Assembly: GCF_028885415.1 (NCBI RefSeq)
Contig: NZ_CP118527.1
Coordinates: 8,060,001-8,124,000, forward strand
Source of the DNA: Streptomyces coeruleorubidus
GTDB lineage: Bacteria > Actinomycetota > Actinomycetes > Streptomycetales > Streptomycetaceae
Length of the DNA stretch: 64,000 bases
Reading direction: 5' to 3'
Below are positions 8,067 to 17,695 of the stretch, piece by piece. The translations under genes and the position numbers were made by a program. Positions within the stretch are counted from its first letter, which is position 1. Each line of letters begins with the position of its first letter. Below the pieces are notes generated by a model that was not told the origin of the DNA, ran no database searches, and worked only from the letters and a program-made list of their open reading frames with translations.

Positions 8067-10514
8067 ATGGACCGTGGCACCGAGAGGGACACACCAGCCG
8101 GCCCCGGAGCCAGGCACGGCTCGGTGACACAAGCCACCGAACCCGGCCGTGTCCCCCTGGCCGTGGTCGTCGTCGACCGCGAAGGCCTCGTGTCCCACTG
8201 GAGCCGGGGCGCACGGCGCCTGTTCGGCGTCCCCAAGGACGAGGCGATCGGCCGCGCGGCCCTCGACCTGCTCCCGGTCTCCGGCGCACTCTCCGAGGAC
8301 CAGGACACCACCCCGTACGAGGCCTGTGACGGGCTCGGCCCCGGCCTCGAAGCCTCCCTCGACGGCGGGCTGTCCTATCCCGCGGCGGGCCGAGCCCGGC
8401 TCACCACGCCCGGCAGCGACCGGGTCGACGTCCTGTGGTGGGCCTACCCCCTGGTCGGCCCCGGACCCGAGCGGCTGCTCGTGCTGGCCGCCGACGCGGA
8501 CGGGCTGCGCACCGGCGACGCCGACGGGGTGGCCGAGCGGATCGCGCCCGACTTCGCGCCGCACACCCACTTCCCCGAGTCCGAGGACCTCGCCCGCCGA
8601 CTGCCCGAGATCCTGCCCAGCATGAGCGTCGGCGAGAGCGCCCGCATCGTCGCGCAGGTCCTCGAACTCGGCTACCCGGTCCTGGAGTTCAGCCAGAACG
8701 ACCGGGTGCCCGTCACCCCCGACTGGGGCGTCGCCCGGCGCGCCGAGCGCAAGGCACGCCGCGAGCGGGCGGCGCGGGCCCTGGCCGCCGGCGAGCCCGT
8801 GCCCAAGGAGCTGCGGGACGAGGGCGAGGACCTCGAGTACGCCGCCGTCCGCGAGCGCCTGGAGTTCCTCAACGAGGTCAGCGGCCGCATCGGCACCTCC
8901 CTCGACCTGTCCCGCACGATCATCGAGGTGAGCAGGGCGGTCGTGCCCCGCTTCACCGACGTCGCCGGGACGTACCTGCGGGAACAGGTCGTCGCCGGCG
9001 AGGGGTTCCCCGAGGGCGTGCCCGACACGACCACCATGTGGCACCGGGTCGCCGTCGAGCACACCGACGAACCCGGCCGCTGGGACGACGTCGTGCCCGT
9101 CGGGGAGGCCATGCCGTTCCCGGCGCACACGCCGTTCTTCCAGTGCATGACGACCGGCGAACCCGTGCTCGTGCCGCGCATCAGCGAGGAGATGGGCCAC
9201 GCCATCGCCGCGCAGTTCGAGAAGCGCGACATCCGGCCGCTCATCACGGGCCGCTCCATGCTGGTCGTGCCCCTGAAGGCCCGCCATGTCGTGCTCGGCT
9301 TCATGATCCTGCTGCGGCACCCGGAGCGGCCCGTCTTCAACGACATGGACCGTGTCACCGGCGCCGAACTCGCCGCCCGCGCGGGCCTCGTGCTCGACAA
9401 CGCGCGCATGTACACGTACCAGGAGAACGTCGCCGAGACGCTCCAGGACAGCATGCTGCCGCACATCCCGCCCCGCATGGCGGGCTGCGACATCGCCACC
9501 CGCTATCTGCCGGGCACGCTGCTCGGGCGGGTCGGCGGCGACTGGTTCGACGCGGTGAAGCTGCCCGGCGGCCGCACCGCGTTCGTCGTCGGCGACGTCA
9601 TGGGCCACGGACTGAACTCGGCCGCCATGATGGGCCAGTTGCGCACGGCCGTGCAGACCATGGCCGCGCTCGACCTGCCCCCCGCCCAGCTGCTGCGCAA
9701 CCTCGACGACCTCGCCCAGCGCCTCGGCGACACCTATCTCGCGACCTGCCTGTACGCCGTGTACGACCCGATCGCGAGCGAACTGCACCTCGCCAACGCC
9801 GGGCACATCCCGCCCGTCCTGGTCCGCGCCGAAGACGGGCGCAGCGAACTGCTGGACCTGCCCACGGGCGCGCCGATCGGCGTCGGCGGCGTGCCCTTCG
9901 AGGCGGTCCGCGTGCGCGTGGAGCCCGGCGACCGGCTGGTGATGTGCACCGACGGGCTGGTCGAGGTGCGCGGCGAGGACATCGGCGTGGGTCTCGCGAC
10001 CCTCTGCGCATCGGCCGCCCATCCGGCCGCGTCCATGGACGACGCCTGCGACACGATCATCCGCGCCCTCAACACACGGGGCGGGCGCAAGGACGACGTC
10101 GCCCTGCTGATGGCCCGCCTGAACGGCATCGAGCCGGACGACGTCGCCGAGTGGCGGCTCGCCCTCGACCCGGCCGAGGTCGGCCGGGCCCGCGCGGTGG
10201 TCCGCGAGCAACTGCACGACTGGGGCCTGGCGAAGCTGGCCGCGCCCGCCGAGCTCCTGGTCAGCGAACTCGTCACCAACGCTGTACGGCACTCCCGCGC
10301 CCGCCCCGTCGCACTGCGCCTGGTCCGCGGTGACACCCTGCTGTGCGAGGTGGACGACGACGACCACGAACTGCCGACGCTGCTCGGCACGGGCCCACTG
10401 GACGACGCCGGGCGCGGTCTGCGGGTCGTCAGCACGCTGTCCCGCGAGTGGGGCACCAGCCGGACCAAGGCCGGCAAGACGGTCTGGTTCGAGCTGACCC
10501 TGCCGCGCCGCTGA
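8067..10514 (+). CDS. PAS-GAF-PP2C(SpoIIE)-HATPase serine phosphatase
   Basis: An 815-residue cytosolic signalling protein. An N-terminal PAS domain (about 25-130, 'VVVVDREGLVSHWSRGARRL') is followed by a linker helix and a GAF domain (about 275-450). A SpoIIE-type PP2C domain (about 465-685) carries the metal-binding Asp motifs GGDWFDAV, GDVMGHG and CTDGLVE. A C-terminal RsbW-like HATPase_c domain (about 690-815) shows 'ELLVSELVTNAVRHS'. Such proteins combine anti-anti-sigma phosphatase and anti-sigma kinase-like modules to control stress sigma factors. The partner sigma system is not encoded next to it. The start ATG 8067 is preceded by GGAGAG. Confidence 0.92.
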   Translation: MDRGTERDTPAGPGARHGSVTQATEPGRVPLAVVVVDREGLVSHWSRGARRLFGVPKDEAIGRAALDLLPVSGALSEDQDTTPYEACDGLGPGLEASLDGGLSYPAAGRARLTTPGSDRVDVLWWAYPLVGPGPERLLVLAADADGLRTGDADGVAERIAPDFAPHTHFPESEDLARRLPEILPSMSVGESARIVAQVLELGYPVLEFSQNDRVPVTPDWGVARRAERKARRERAARALAAGEPVPKELRDEGEDLEYAAVRERLEFLNEVSGRIGTSLDLSRTIIEVSRAVVPRFTDVAGTYLREQVVAGEGFPEGVPDTTTMWHRVAVEHTDEPGRWDDVVPVGEAMPFPAHTPFFQCMTTGEPVLVPRISEEMGHAIAAQFEKRDIRPLITGRSMLVVPLKARHVVLGFMILLRHPERPVFNDMDRVTGAELAARAGLVLDNARMYTYQENVAETLQDSMLPHIPPRMAGCDIATRYLPGTLLGRVGGDWFDAVKLPGGRTAFVVGDVMGHGLNSAAMMGQLRTAVQTMAALDLPPAQLLRNLDDLAQRLGDTYLATCLYAVYDPIASELHLANAGHIPPVLVRAEDGRSELLDLPTGAPIGVGGVPFEAVRVRVEPGDRLVMCTDGLVEVRGEDIGVGLATLCASAAHPAASMDDACDTIIRALNTRGGRKDDVALLMARLNGIEPDDVAEWRLALDPAEVGRARAVVREQLHDWGLAKLAAPAELLVSELVTNAVRHSRARPVALRLVRGDTLLCEVDDDDHELPTLLGTGPLDDAGRGLRVVSTLSREWGTSRTKAGKTVWFELTLPRR

Positions 10515-10547
10515 ACACCACCGCGTCGACACCCTGGGGAGTTGGGC

Positions 10548-11273
10548 ATGAGCGTGACGAGCCGGTACCGGGAAGCCTGGGAGGGGTTCTGGCGTGAGGC
10601 GTCCGACGAACCGGGGGCGGTGATGTGGGACGCCGAGCCGGCCGTGACCGTCGGGCCGCATCTCGCCCTGTTCGAGCCGCGGCTGGCCGATCCCGCGCTG
10701 CCGCTGGTGGACCTCGGCTGCGGCAACGGCACCCAGACCCGTTTCCTCGCCGACCGCTTCCCGCGGGTCGTGGGCGTCGACCTGTCGGCCGCGGCCCTCG
10801 ACCACGCCCGACGGGCCGACCCGGCGGGCCAGGCGACGTACCGGCAGCTGGACGCAGCCGACAAGACCGAAGCGCAGGCCCTGCACGCCGAGCTCGGGGA
10901 CACCAACGTCTACATGCGCGGCGTACTGCACCAGTGCGAGCCGGACGACCGGCAGCCGCTGGCGGACGGCATCGCCACGCTGGTCGGCGACCACGGCCGG
11001 GCCTTTCTCGTGGAGCTCTCGGAAGCGGCCAAGCCGGTGCTCTTGGGCCTGGCGAGCGACCCGGCCGGTCCGCCGCCCAAGCTCGCGCCCGTGTTCCGGC
11101 ACGGCCTCGCACCCGGCGAGGTCTCCGACGACGCCGTACCCGAATATCTGGGCTCGGCCGGTCTCACCGTCCTGGCTGGTGGCGAACTGCCCCTGACGAC
11201 CACGGAGTACCGCCCCGACGGCACGCGCATCGAACTGCCCTCCAGGTGGCTGGTGGCGGGGCGTACGGCCTGA
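10548..11273 (+). CDS. Class I SAM-dependent methyltransferase
   Basis: 241 residues from ATG 10548, chosen because GGGGAG lies 6 nt upstream; an in-frame TTG at 10542 overlaps the end of that site. The SAM-binding glycine motif 'LVDLGCGNGTQTRFLADRF' (motif I) is at about 58-76, and motif II is 'VVGVDLSAAALDHAR'. The rest of the Rossmann fold is intact. It sits 33 bp after the phosphatase and may be co-transcribed. The substrate is unknown. Confidence 0.85.
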   Translation: MSVTSRYREAWEGFWREASDEPGAVMWDAEPAVTVGPHLALFEPRLADPALPLVDLGCGNGTQTRFLADRFPRVVGVDLSAAALDHARRADPAGQATYRQLDAADKTEAQALHAELGDTNVYMRGVLHQCEPDDRQPLADGIATLVGDHGRAFLVELSEAAKPVLLGLASDPAGPPPKLAPVFRHGLAPGEVSDDAVPEYLGSAGLTVLAGGELPLTTTEYRPDGTRIELPSRWLVAGRTA

Positions 11274-11282
11274 GGCGAACGG

Positions 11283-12464
11283 TCAGCGGTCCGGGCCGCC
11301 CAGCCGGTCGGCCAGACACGCCAGGTACAGCGCCATGGCCGTCCGGTGCTCGCGCAGCGGGCGGCCGGTGAGCTGCTCGATCTTGTTCATGCGGTAGACG
11401 ACGGTGTTGCGGTGGATGTGCAGCGCCGCGGACGCCCGTACGAGGTTGAAACCGCTCTCGCACCAGGCGGTGATCGTGTCGCGCAGGGCCGGCCAGTCCG
11501 GCTGCTCCCGCAACCGCGCGGCGGTCAGGTCGAGCAGCCGGGTGCGGGCGGACTGGCTCACGGCCGCCAGGAGCTGGTGGACCCGCAGATCGCCGATCGG
11601 GTGGACGGTGGAGCCGCCGTCCACCCGGGCGCCCAGGCGCAACGCGTCGCAGGCGTCCTGGTAGGAGTCGTGCAGACCGCCGACGGACGTGGCCGGTTCG
11701 CCGATGCCCGCGCGGGCGGTGAGCCCGTCCTGGGCGGCGATGACGTCCGTGACCCGGCGGCAGTCGGCGGCCGGCGCGTCCGCCGGGGCCCGGGCCGGGA
11801 GCCGGTGCAGGACGCCGATCCAGCCGGGAGCCGTGCCCGCGACGATGTCCTGCGGGTCGGCGAAGACGTCGCGGACCGTACGCAGCAGCTCGGAGCGGAC
11901 CAGCGCCACGTCCCGGGCCCGCCCGCCGCGACGGGCGCCCGGGTCGGGCACGGTCACCTCGAAGACCACCGCGACCCGGCGCAGCCGCAGGTCGAAGCCG
12001 AGGTCGGCGGCCCGGTACATCAGGAGGTCGCCCTCCACGACCAGCGGGTCGTACGAGGCGATGTCGGTGAGCAGTTTCTCGGCCGCCCGCTCGGCGAGCA
12101 GCCGGGAGCGCAGCATCACGGACTCCCGGATCAGGATCTCCGTCTGCCGCTTCACCAGCAGCCCGAAGCGGCCCACCTGGGCGGGGGTGCCGGTGATCCC
12201 GACGGTCCCCACCGCCTGCCCGTCCGTGACCAGGGGCAGGGTGATGCCGGGCCGGACCCCGCGCAGCGCCTGGGCCTGAGACGCGTTGTGCGTGGCGGGT
12301 TCCTTGGTCCGGACGACCTCGACGGACGCCTCGTGGAAGGTGCCGACGCGGCTGCTGTCGCCGCTGCCGATGACCATGCCCTCCGCGTCGGTGATCAGCA
12401 CATTGAAGCCGATGACCGCGGAGGTGTCCCCGGCGATCTCCTGCGCGAGTGACGGGCTCAGCAC
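11283..12464 (-). CDS. CdaR/PucR-family transcriptional regulator
   Basis: 393 residues from GTG 12464 (GGGAGGAAT upstream). Residues about 3-135 match the sugar-diacid-recognition domain of CdaR-like activators ('MLSPSLAQEIAGDTSAVIG', 'LPLVTDGQAVGTVGITG'). The C-terminus is the PucR helix-turn-helix ('SALHIHRNTVVYRMNKIEQL', about 348-367). It is divergent from the ABC importer and amino-acid dehydrogenase operon, so it probably controls that operon in response to its substrate, possibly through the palindrome at 12538-12547. Confidence 0.88.
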   Translation of the reverse strand: MLSPSLAQEIAGDTSAVIGFNVLITDAEGMVIGSGDSSRVGTFHEASVEVVRTKEPATHNASQAQALRGVRPGITLPLVTDGQAVGTVGITGTPAQVGRFGLLVKRQTEILIRESVMLRSRLLAERAAEKLLTDIASYDPLVVEGDLLMYRAADLGFDLRLRRVAVVFEVTVPDPGARRGGRARDVALVRSELLRTVRDVFADPQDIVAGTAPGWIGVLHRLPARAPADAPAADCRRVTDVIAAQDGLTARAGIGEPATSVGGLHDSYQDACDALRLGARVDGGSTVHPIGDLRVHQLLAAVSQSARTRLLDLTAARLREQPDWPALRDTITAWCESGFNLVRASAALHIHRNTVVYRMNKIEQLTGRPLREHRTAMALYLACLADRLGGPDR

Positions 12465-12537
12465 GGGCGATTCCTCCCGTCAGGGGCGGTCCGGGTTGGA
12501 CGCACCGTACAGGGGAGGGGGTGATTCCGGCGACAAG

Positions 12538-12547
12538 TTCGTACGAA
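12538..12547. promoter_or_regulatory. 10-bp palindrome in divergent promoter region
   Basis: TTCGTACGAA is a perfect palindrome midway in the 204-bp gap between the PucR-type regulator and the substrate-binding-protein gene. It is a candidate autoregulatory site for the regulator. It is short, so chance occurrence is possible. Confidence 0.3.
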
Positions 12548-12668
12548 GTGAACGGTGACGCGCGGCAGGCCTGTGCCTAGCGTATGGGCCCAATCACCTC
12601 CCCGCCCTGGGCGCAGTGTCCGGTGAATCGGCGGGATCCTTCAGCACCGAGACGGAAGGCCCGAGCCG

Positions 12669-13601
12669 ATGATCCGCGTGCGCTCGCTCGCTCTCGCTTT
12701 GTCCGCGATGCTCCTGATGTCCACGGCCGCCGCCTGCGGCTCGGGAGGGGACGACGCCCCGAAGAACGTGTCCGCCGAGACCGCCGCGCTGGGCACGCTC
12801 ACGCCCGGCGTCATCAAGGTGGCCGTCCAGCCCTACGCGCCCTACACCAGCGTCCAGGGCGGCAGAATCGTGGGACTCGACGGCGACATCCTCGCCTACG
12901 CCGCCGAGAAGCTGGGCCTGAAGATCGAGCCGGAGGTGACGGACTTCGCGGGCATGCTCGCCGGGGTGCAGTCCCGCCGGGTCGACATCACCATCGGCGG
13001 CGTCGCCTGGTCCGCCGACCGGCAGAAACAGGGGCTGTTCACCGATCCGCCCTACTACTCGCCCCCGGCGATGGCCGTCCGCAGCGGCAAGACGTACAAG
13101 GCGGTCGGTGACCTGGAAGGCCTGAACCTGGGCACCGTCGAGGGCTACGTCTGGGTCAAGTCCATCCAGGCCGTGCCGGGCGGCAAGCTGCACGCCTACC
13201 CCGACGCCAACGGCGTCTTCGACGACCTGGGCGCCGGCCGGGTCGACGTCGGCTTCCTCGATCCGCTGATCATCATCGCCGCGCAGAAGCAGCGCCCGGA
13301 GCTGAAGATCGACACCCAGTACCTGACGCCGCCGACCGCCGAACAGGTCAAGGCCAAGCCCGCCTACGCGTACTTCCAGCCGTACCAGACCGGCTTCTAC
13401 CTGCCGAAGAAGGCCACCAAGCTGGAGCAGGCGATCTCCGCGCAGATCGACGCCATGTACGAGAACGGTGAGCTGGAGAAGCTCGTCCGCAAGTACGGCG
13501 GCGACCCGAGGCAGTTCCTCGTGCCCGCCGCCGACGTCGCCACGGCCCGCCGCGGTGTGGACCGGCCCCAGGACTGGACGCCCCCGTCCATCGCCCAGTG
13601 A
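12669..13601 (+). CDS. ABC transporter substrate-binding lipoprotein (polar amino acid type)
   Basis: 310 residues. A lipoprotein signal peptide ends in STAAAC with Cys23 as the lipidation site. The body is a type 2 periplasmic-binding fold of the glutamine/histidine-binding family (SBP_bac_3): 'GVIKVAVQPYAPYTSVQGG' at the N-lobe start, 'GLDGDILAYAAEKLGLKIE', and a C-terminal 'QIDAMYENGELEKLVRKYGG'. It captures the solute outside the membrane for the permease and ATPase encoded next. It is the first gene of a four-gene coupled operon ending in an FAD amino-acid dehydrogenase, so an amino acid is the likely ligand. Confidence 0.9.
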   Translation: MIRVRSLALALSAMLLMSTAAACGSGGDDAPKNVSAETAALGTLTPGVIKVAVQPYAPYTSVQGGRIVGLDGDILAYAAEKLGLKIEPEVTDFAGMLAGVQSRRVDITIGGVAWSADRQKQGLFTDPPYYSPPAMAVRSGKTYKAVGDLEGLNLGTVEGYVWVKSIQAVPGGKLHAYPDANGVFDDLGAGRVDVGFLDPLIIIAAQKQRPELKIDTQYLTPPTAEQVKAKPAYAYFQPYQTGFYLPKKATKLEQAISAQIDAMYENGELEKLVRKYGGDPRQFLVPAADVATARRGVDRPQDWTPPSIAQ

Positions 13602-13612
13602 AAGCAGGCGCC

Positions 13613-14368
13613 ATGTCCGGTCTCTTCGAGGTGCCCTGGTCCGACTACCGGCCCGATCTCATCGACGCGCTCGGGCGCACCGTGTCCTACACGGCCGTGA
13701 GCTTCACGGGTGCGGTGCTGCTCGGCCTGGCCGTGGCGCTGCTCCGGCTCAGCAGGGCCTGGCCGGCGCGCGCCCTCGCCGCCGTCTACACCGAGGTGTT
13801 CAAGAACGTCCCGCTGCTCGCCATCATCTTCCTGACCTACTTCGGCCTGGCCTCCGCCGGGATCCGGCTGGACGTCTTCACGGCCGGCTGCCTCAGCCTC
13901 GTCGTCTTCTACGCCGCCTACCTCTCCGAGATCTTCCGCGCCGCGATCAGCGGCGTGCACGCCGGGCAGACCGAGGCCGGTGAGGCGCTCGGACTCGGCA
14001 GGACCGGCATCTTCGGCCACATCGTGCTGCCGCAGGCCCTCCGCTTGGCCCTGCCCGGCACCAACACCATGCTCGTCGACCTGCTCAAGTCCACCTCGCT
14101 GCTGGTCACCGTCTCCGCCGCCGAGCTGATGTCCGAGGGCCGGCTCATCACCTCGGCCACCTTCCGGGCCCTGGAGGTGTACCTGGTCATCGCGGCGATC
14201 TACTTCGCCCTCTGCTACCCGCTGTCCCAGCTGCTGCTGCTCCTGGAGCGGAAGGTCCGGTCGGGAGTGCCCCTGTCGCCGTGGCGACGGCGGCGCCTGC
14301 GGACGGCCCGCGCCCTGCTGGCCGCCGAGCCGGCCGCCGCCGTTCCCGTGAAGGAGGTTTCCGCATGA
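13613..14368 (+). CDS. Amino-acid ABC transporter permease
   Basis: 251 residues from ATG 13613; a GTG at 13598 overlapping the previous stop is an alternative start. It is a HisMQ-type permease with several transmembrane helices. The EAA loop '[20 protein letters not shown]' (about 122-141) docks the ATPase. Only one permease gene is present, so the transporter probably uses a homodimer. Its stop overlaps the ATPase start (ATGA). The Arg-rich C-terminal tail is probably cytoplasmic. Confidence 0.9.
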   Translation: MSGLFEVPWSDYRPDLIDALGRTVSYTAVSFTGAVLLGLAVALLRLSRAWPARALAAVYTEVFKNVPLLAIIFLTYFGLASAGIRLDVFTAGCLSLVVFYAAYLSEIFRAAISGVHAGQTEAGEALGLGRTGIFGHIVLPQALRLALPGTNTMLVDLLKSTSLLVTVSAAELMSEGRLITSATFRALEVYLVIAAIYFALCYPLSQLLLLLERKVRSGVPLSPWRRRRLRTARALLAAEPAAAVPVKEVSA

Positions 14369-15159
14369 CCGAGTCAGTGGCCGCTGCGACGCCCGCCGCC
14401 CGGTCCTCCTCCCAGGCCGTCATACGGATCGAGGGGCTGTGCAAGTCCTTCGACGGCCGGCTCGTGCTCGACCGGGTGAACCTGGAGGTCGGCCGGGGCA
14501 GCATCGTCAGCGTCATCGGGCAGAGCGGGGGCGGCAAGACGACCCTGATGCGCTGCGTCAACCTGCTGGAAAGCCCGGACCGAGGCACCGTGGAGGTAGC
14601 CGGGGAGGTCGTCCACCAGGGCGGCCGCATGGCCTGCAGCGACCTGCCCCGGCTGCGCCGCACGGTCGGCATGGTCTTCCAGCGGTTCCATCTGTTCCCG
14701 CACCTGACCGCCGTGGAGAACGTGGTGCTCGCGCAGCGCAAGGCAGGGGTGCCCGAACAGCAGGCCCTGGAGCGGGCCGTGGCGCTGCTGCGGCGGGTCG
14801 GGGTGGCCCACCGTGCCCTCGCCCGGCCCGAGCAGCTCTCCGGCGGCGAACAGCAGCGCGTCGCCATCGCGCGGGCCCTCGCCCTCAGGCCCGAGGTGCT
14901 GCTCTTCGACGAGCCCACCTCCTCCCTGGACCCCGAGGCGACCCGGGAGGTGCTGAGCGTGATGCGCGAACTGGCCGCCGACGGGATGACGATGCTGCTC
15001 GTCACCCACGAACTGCCCTTCGCCCGTGAGGTGTCCGACCACGTCGTGTTCGTCGACGGCGGCCGGATCGTCGAGGAGGGCCGGCCCGAGGACGTCCTGG
15101 ACACCCCCGCCGAGGCCCGCACCAGGGAGTTCCTCGCGTCGTGCGGGAACGCGTCATGA
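14365..15159 (+). CDS. Amino-acid ABC transporter ATP-binding protein
   Basis: 264 residues from ATG 14365 (AAGGAGG 7 nt upstream). Walker A is GQSGGGKTT, the Q-loop follows at 'VFQRF', the ABC signature is LSGGEQQR, Walker B is VLLFDEP, and the H-loop is '[10 protein letters not shown]'. This is the GlnQ/HisP class of polar amino-acid importers. It overlaps both neighbours by 4 nt (ATGA), which indicates coupled translation in one operon. Confidence 0.93.
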   Translation: MTESVAAATPAARSSSQAVIRIEGLCKSFDGRLVLDRVNLEVGRGSIVSVIGQSGGGKTTLMRCVNLLESPDRGTVEVAGEVVHQGGRMACSDLPRLRRTVGMVFQRFHLFPHLTAVENVVLAQRKAGVPEQQALERAVALLRRVGVAHRALARPEQLSGGEQQRVAIARALALRPEVLLFDEPTSSLDPEATREVLSVMRELAADGMTMLLVTHELPFAREVSDHVVFVDGGRIVEEGRPEDVLDTPAEARTREFLASCGNAS

Positions 15160-16430
15160 GCGCCGTGCCGGGCCCCGTCGTCGTGGTGGGCGGCGGCGTG
15201 GTCGGGCTGTGCACGGCCTACTACCTGGCCGCCGCGGGGCTGCAGGTGGAGGTGGTCGAGCGGCGCCGGCTCGGGTCCGGGGCGTCCCGGGGCAACGCCG
15301 GCTGGGTCTGCCTCAGCCACTCGACGCCGGTACCGGCCCCGGGCGTGGTGCGCTACGCCCTGCGCTCGCTGGGCCGCCCCGACTCCCCGCTCTATCTGCG
15401 GCCGCTTCCGGACCCGGCGTTCGTACGGTGGCTGTGGCGGTTCTGGCGCAGCAGCACACCGGCCGTCTTCCGGCGCGGCTACGCGGCGATCGCCGAGCTG
15501 AACCGCGAGACCTTCGGCCTGTTCGACGGAATGCGCGAGGCCGGGGTGGACACGACGCTGACCCGGCCCGGGATGGTGCACGCCTTCCTGTCTCCGGCCG
15601 AGGCCCGCCACCACCTCGCGGTCCAGCGGGAGATGGCGGACGGGCACTACCCCGTGCCCGACGACATCGTCACGGGCGCCGAGGCGCACCTGCTGGACGA
15701 GGCGCTGTCACCGGCCGTGCGCGCGGCCTACCTCGTGGCGGGGGAGGGGGTGGTCGACCCGGAGGCGTTCGCGCGTGCCCTGGGCGAGGCGCTGGCCGCC
15801 TCGGGTGTGAAGATCCACGAGAACGCCGAGGTCACCGGGTTCCGGACGGCGGGCGGCCGGGTCACCGCCCTGCGCACCGCCGACAGCGAACTGCCCTGCG
15901 CGGCGGTCGTCGTCGCCGCCGGCATGCGCTCGCCGGATCTGCTCGGGCTGCTCGGCCGCCATCTGCCCCTCCAGGCCGGCAAGGGCTACAGCTTCTCCGT
16001 GGACCTGGATCCGGCGCCCCGGCACACGCTGTACTTCGGCGAGCGCCGGGCGGTCGCCTCGCCGATCGGCGGCACCACGCGGATCGGCGGCACGATGGAG
16101 CTCAGCGGCAACAACAACCGTCTCGACTGGCGCCGTGTCGTCGCGGTCGCCCTCGCGAGCCGGCACTATCTGGGCCGCTGGTTCGACGACCCGGACGACC
16201 TGGTCGGCCTGATCCGGGACCCCTGGGTGGGCGGGCGGCCATTCCTCCCCGACGGGCTTCCGTTGATCGACCGCGTCCCGGGGCACGACAACGCCTTCGC
16301 GGCGACCGGCCACGGCATGCTCGGGGTCACCCTGGGCCCGGTCACCGGGCACCGGCTCGCCGAGTACGTCGTCACCGGGCGGCGACCCGAGGCCCTCGTG
16401 CCCTTCCGCTTCGACCGGCTGCGGAGCTGA
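15156..16430 (+). CDS. FAD-dependent D-amino-acid-type dehydrogenase/oxidase (DAO family)
   Basis: 424 residues from ATG 15156, which overlaps the ATPase stop; GTG 15141 is an in-frame alternative. The N-terminal dinucleotide-binding motif is [20 protein letters not shown]. The C-terminal DAO motif is '[20 protein letters not shown]'. It resembles DadA and D-hydroxyproline dehydrogenase-type enzymes that oxidatively deaminate D-amino or imino acids on the cytosolic side of the membrane. Being coupled to an importer indicates catabolism of the imported amino acid. The exact substrate is not resolved. Confidence 0.87.
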   Translation: MSAVPGPVVVVGGGVVGLCTAYYLAAAGLQVEVVERRRLGSGASRGNAGWVCLSHSTPVPAPGVVRYALRSLGRPDSPLYLRPLPDPAFVRWLWRFWRSSTPAVFRRGYAAIAELNRETFGLFDGMREAGVDTTLTRPGMVHAFLSPAEARHHLAVQREMADGHYPVPDDIVTGAEAHLLDEALSPAVRAAYLVAGEGVVDPEAFARALGEALAASGVKIHENAEVTGFRTAGGRVTALRTADSELPCAAVVVAAGMRSPDLLGLLGRHLPLQAGKGYSFSVDLDPAPRHTLYFGERRAVASPIGGTTRIGGTMELSGNNNRLDWRRVVAVALASRHYLGRWFDDPDDLVGLIRDPWVGGRPFLPDGLPLIDRVPGHDNAFAATGHGMLGVTLGPVTGHRLAEYVVTGRRPEALVPFRFDRLRS

Positions 16431-16521
16431 GCGCGGACGCGGCCTGGTGGGCAGGTTTTTGTCGGTGTACCGTCATGCTGCCCCGGTCCCGTGCACTTGC
16501 CTCGTCCCCCGGAGGACAGTC

Positions 16522-17619
16522 ATGCCGATGCCCTGGTTACGGATCCTGGTCGCGTCGACGGCGGCGCTGGTGCTGGCCGGCCCGTCCGCGGTCGCCACCG
16601 CCGCCGCGCCGGACAAGGACGGAGTGCGGGCGAGCGTGCACACGGCCGGGCGGGTCAAGGACGCCGGCGACGTGCTCCAGTACAGCTGGCCCGGCGTGTA
16701 CTTCGAGGGCCGGTTCCGCGGCACCGGCGTGGGCGTCGTGCTCGACGACCCGGCCGCCGACTACGACGTCCAGGTCGACGGAGCCACCGTCGCGACCCTC
16801 GTCACACCGGGCAGGACCACCCACTGGATCAATGGTCTCCGCAACGGCGTGCACACCGTCCGGCTCGTCAAGCGAAACGACACCCCCTGGAGCACCAGCT
16901 CCTTCGGCGGCTTCGTCGCCGCGCCGGGCGGCACCGTCCTCGGCAGGCCGGCCGCGCGCAGCCGCCAGATCGAGTTCGTCGGCGACTCCCTCACGGCCGG
17001 CTACGGCAACCTCTCGACCTCCCGCGACTGCACCGGCGAGCAGCTCAAGCGCACCACCAACGCCGACGTGAGCTACGGCGCCCTCACCGCCCGGCGGCTG
17101 CGCGCCGACTACCAGATCAACGCGTATTCGGGCCTGGGCATGGTGCGCAACTACAACGGCGGGACGCCGGAGGTGAACTACCGCACCTTCTACGACCGTG
17201 CGCTGCTGAACGTGCCCGGCGACGTCTGGCAGAACCCCGGCACCTGGCGGCCGCAACTCGTCGTGGTCCACCTCGGCACCAACGACTTCTCGACGCCCGT
17301 CAACCCGGGCGAGCCGTGGACGGACGAGAGCCTCGCCGCCGCCTACCGCAGCGCCTACAGCGGTTTCCTCCAGAAGCTGCGGACGCGCTACGGAGCCGGG
17401 ACCACCGTGGTGGCCGTCGGAGCCGGGCCGTTCGCCGGACACGTCGAGCAGGTCGTCGAGGAACGCATCGCCGCCGGCGACCACCGGGTCCGCTACTGGC
17501 GCCTCGACGACACGGGCCTGGACCACACGGGCTGCCACTGGCACTACTCGGCCCGCGACAACCGTCTGCTCGCCGACCGGCTCACCTCGTTCATCACCGA
17601 CCTGCCGATACGGTGGTGA
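16522..17619 (+). CDS. Secreted SGNH/GDSL esterase with CE2-type N-domain
   Basis: 365 residues from ATG 16522 (GGAGGA upstream). A Sec signal peptide ends near Ala28. Residues about 35-140 form a beta-sandwich like the N-domain of carbohydrate esterase family 2. The catalytic SGNH domain begins at 'FVGDSLTAGYG' (Ser156), with block III 'HLGTNDFS' supplying Asn and the C-terminal His in 'DHTGCHWHYSARDN'. CE2 enzymes deacetylate plant or microbial polysaccharides. It is separated from the upstream operon by 91 bp with its own ribosome-binding site. Confidence 0.87.
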   Translation: MPMPWLRILVASTAALVLAGPSAVATAAAPDKDGVRASVHTAGRVKDAGDVLQYSWPGVYFEGRFRGTGVGVVLDDPAADYDVQVDGATVATLVTPGRTTHWINGLRNGVHTVRLVKRNDTPWSTSSFGGFVAAPGGTVLGRPAARSRQIEFVGDSLTAGYGNLSTSRDCTGEQLKRTTNADVSYGALTARRLRADYQINAYSGLGMVRNYNGGTPEVNYRTFYDRALLNVPGDVWQNPGTWRPQLVVVHLGTNDFSTPVNPGEPWTDESLAAAYRSAYSGFLQKLRTRYGAGTTVVAVGAGPFAGHVEQVVEERIAAGDHRVRYWRLDDTGLDHTGCHWHYSARDNRLLADRLTSFITDLPIRW

Positions 17620-17695
17620 CATGTCGTAGCCGGTTCCGCCCGCAGCGCGTAACGTGACGAACCATGAAGATCTCCACCCGGGGGTACGGCTCGTC

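Noticed and set aside
5489..8311. Minus-strand open frame of 940 codons opposite the MFS and phosphatase genes
   Set aside because: It runs antisense to strongly supported domains (MFS, PAS) and its product is Gly/Asp/Glu/Val-rich filler typical of the shadow frame in high-G+C DNA.
7827..11102. Minus-strand open frame of 1091 codons
   Set aside because: Antisense shadow of the PAS-GAF-PP2C-HATPase gene and methyltransferase; no domain or signal, and composition is that of a complement frame.
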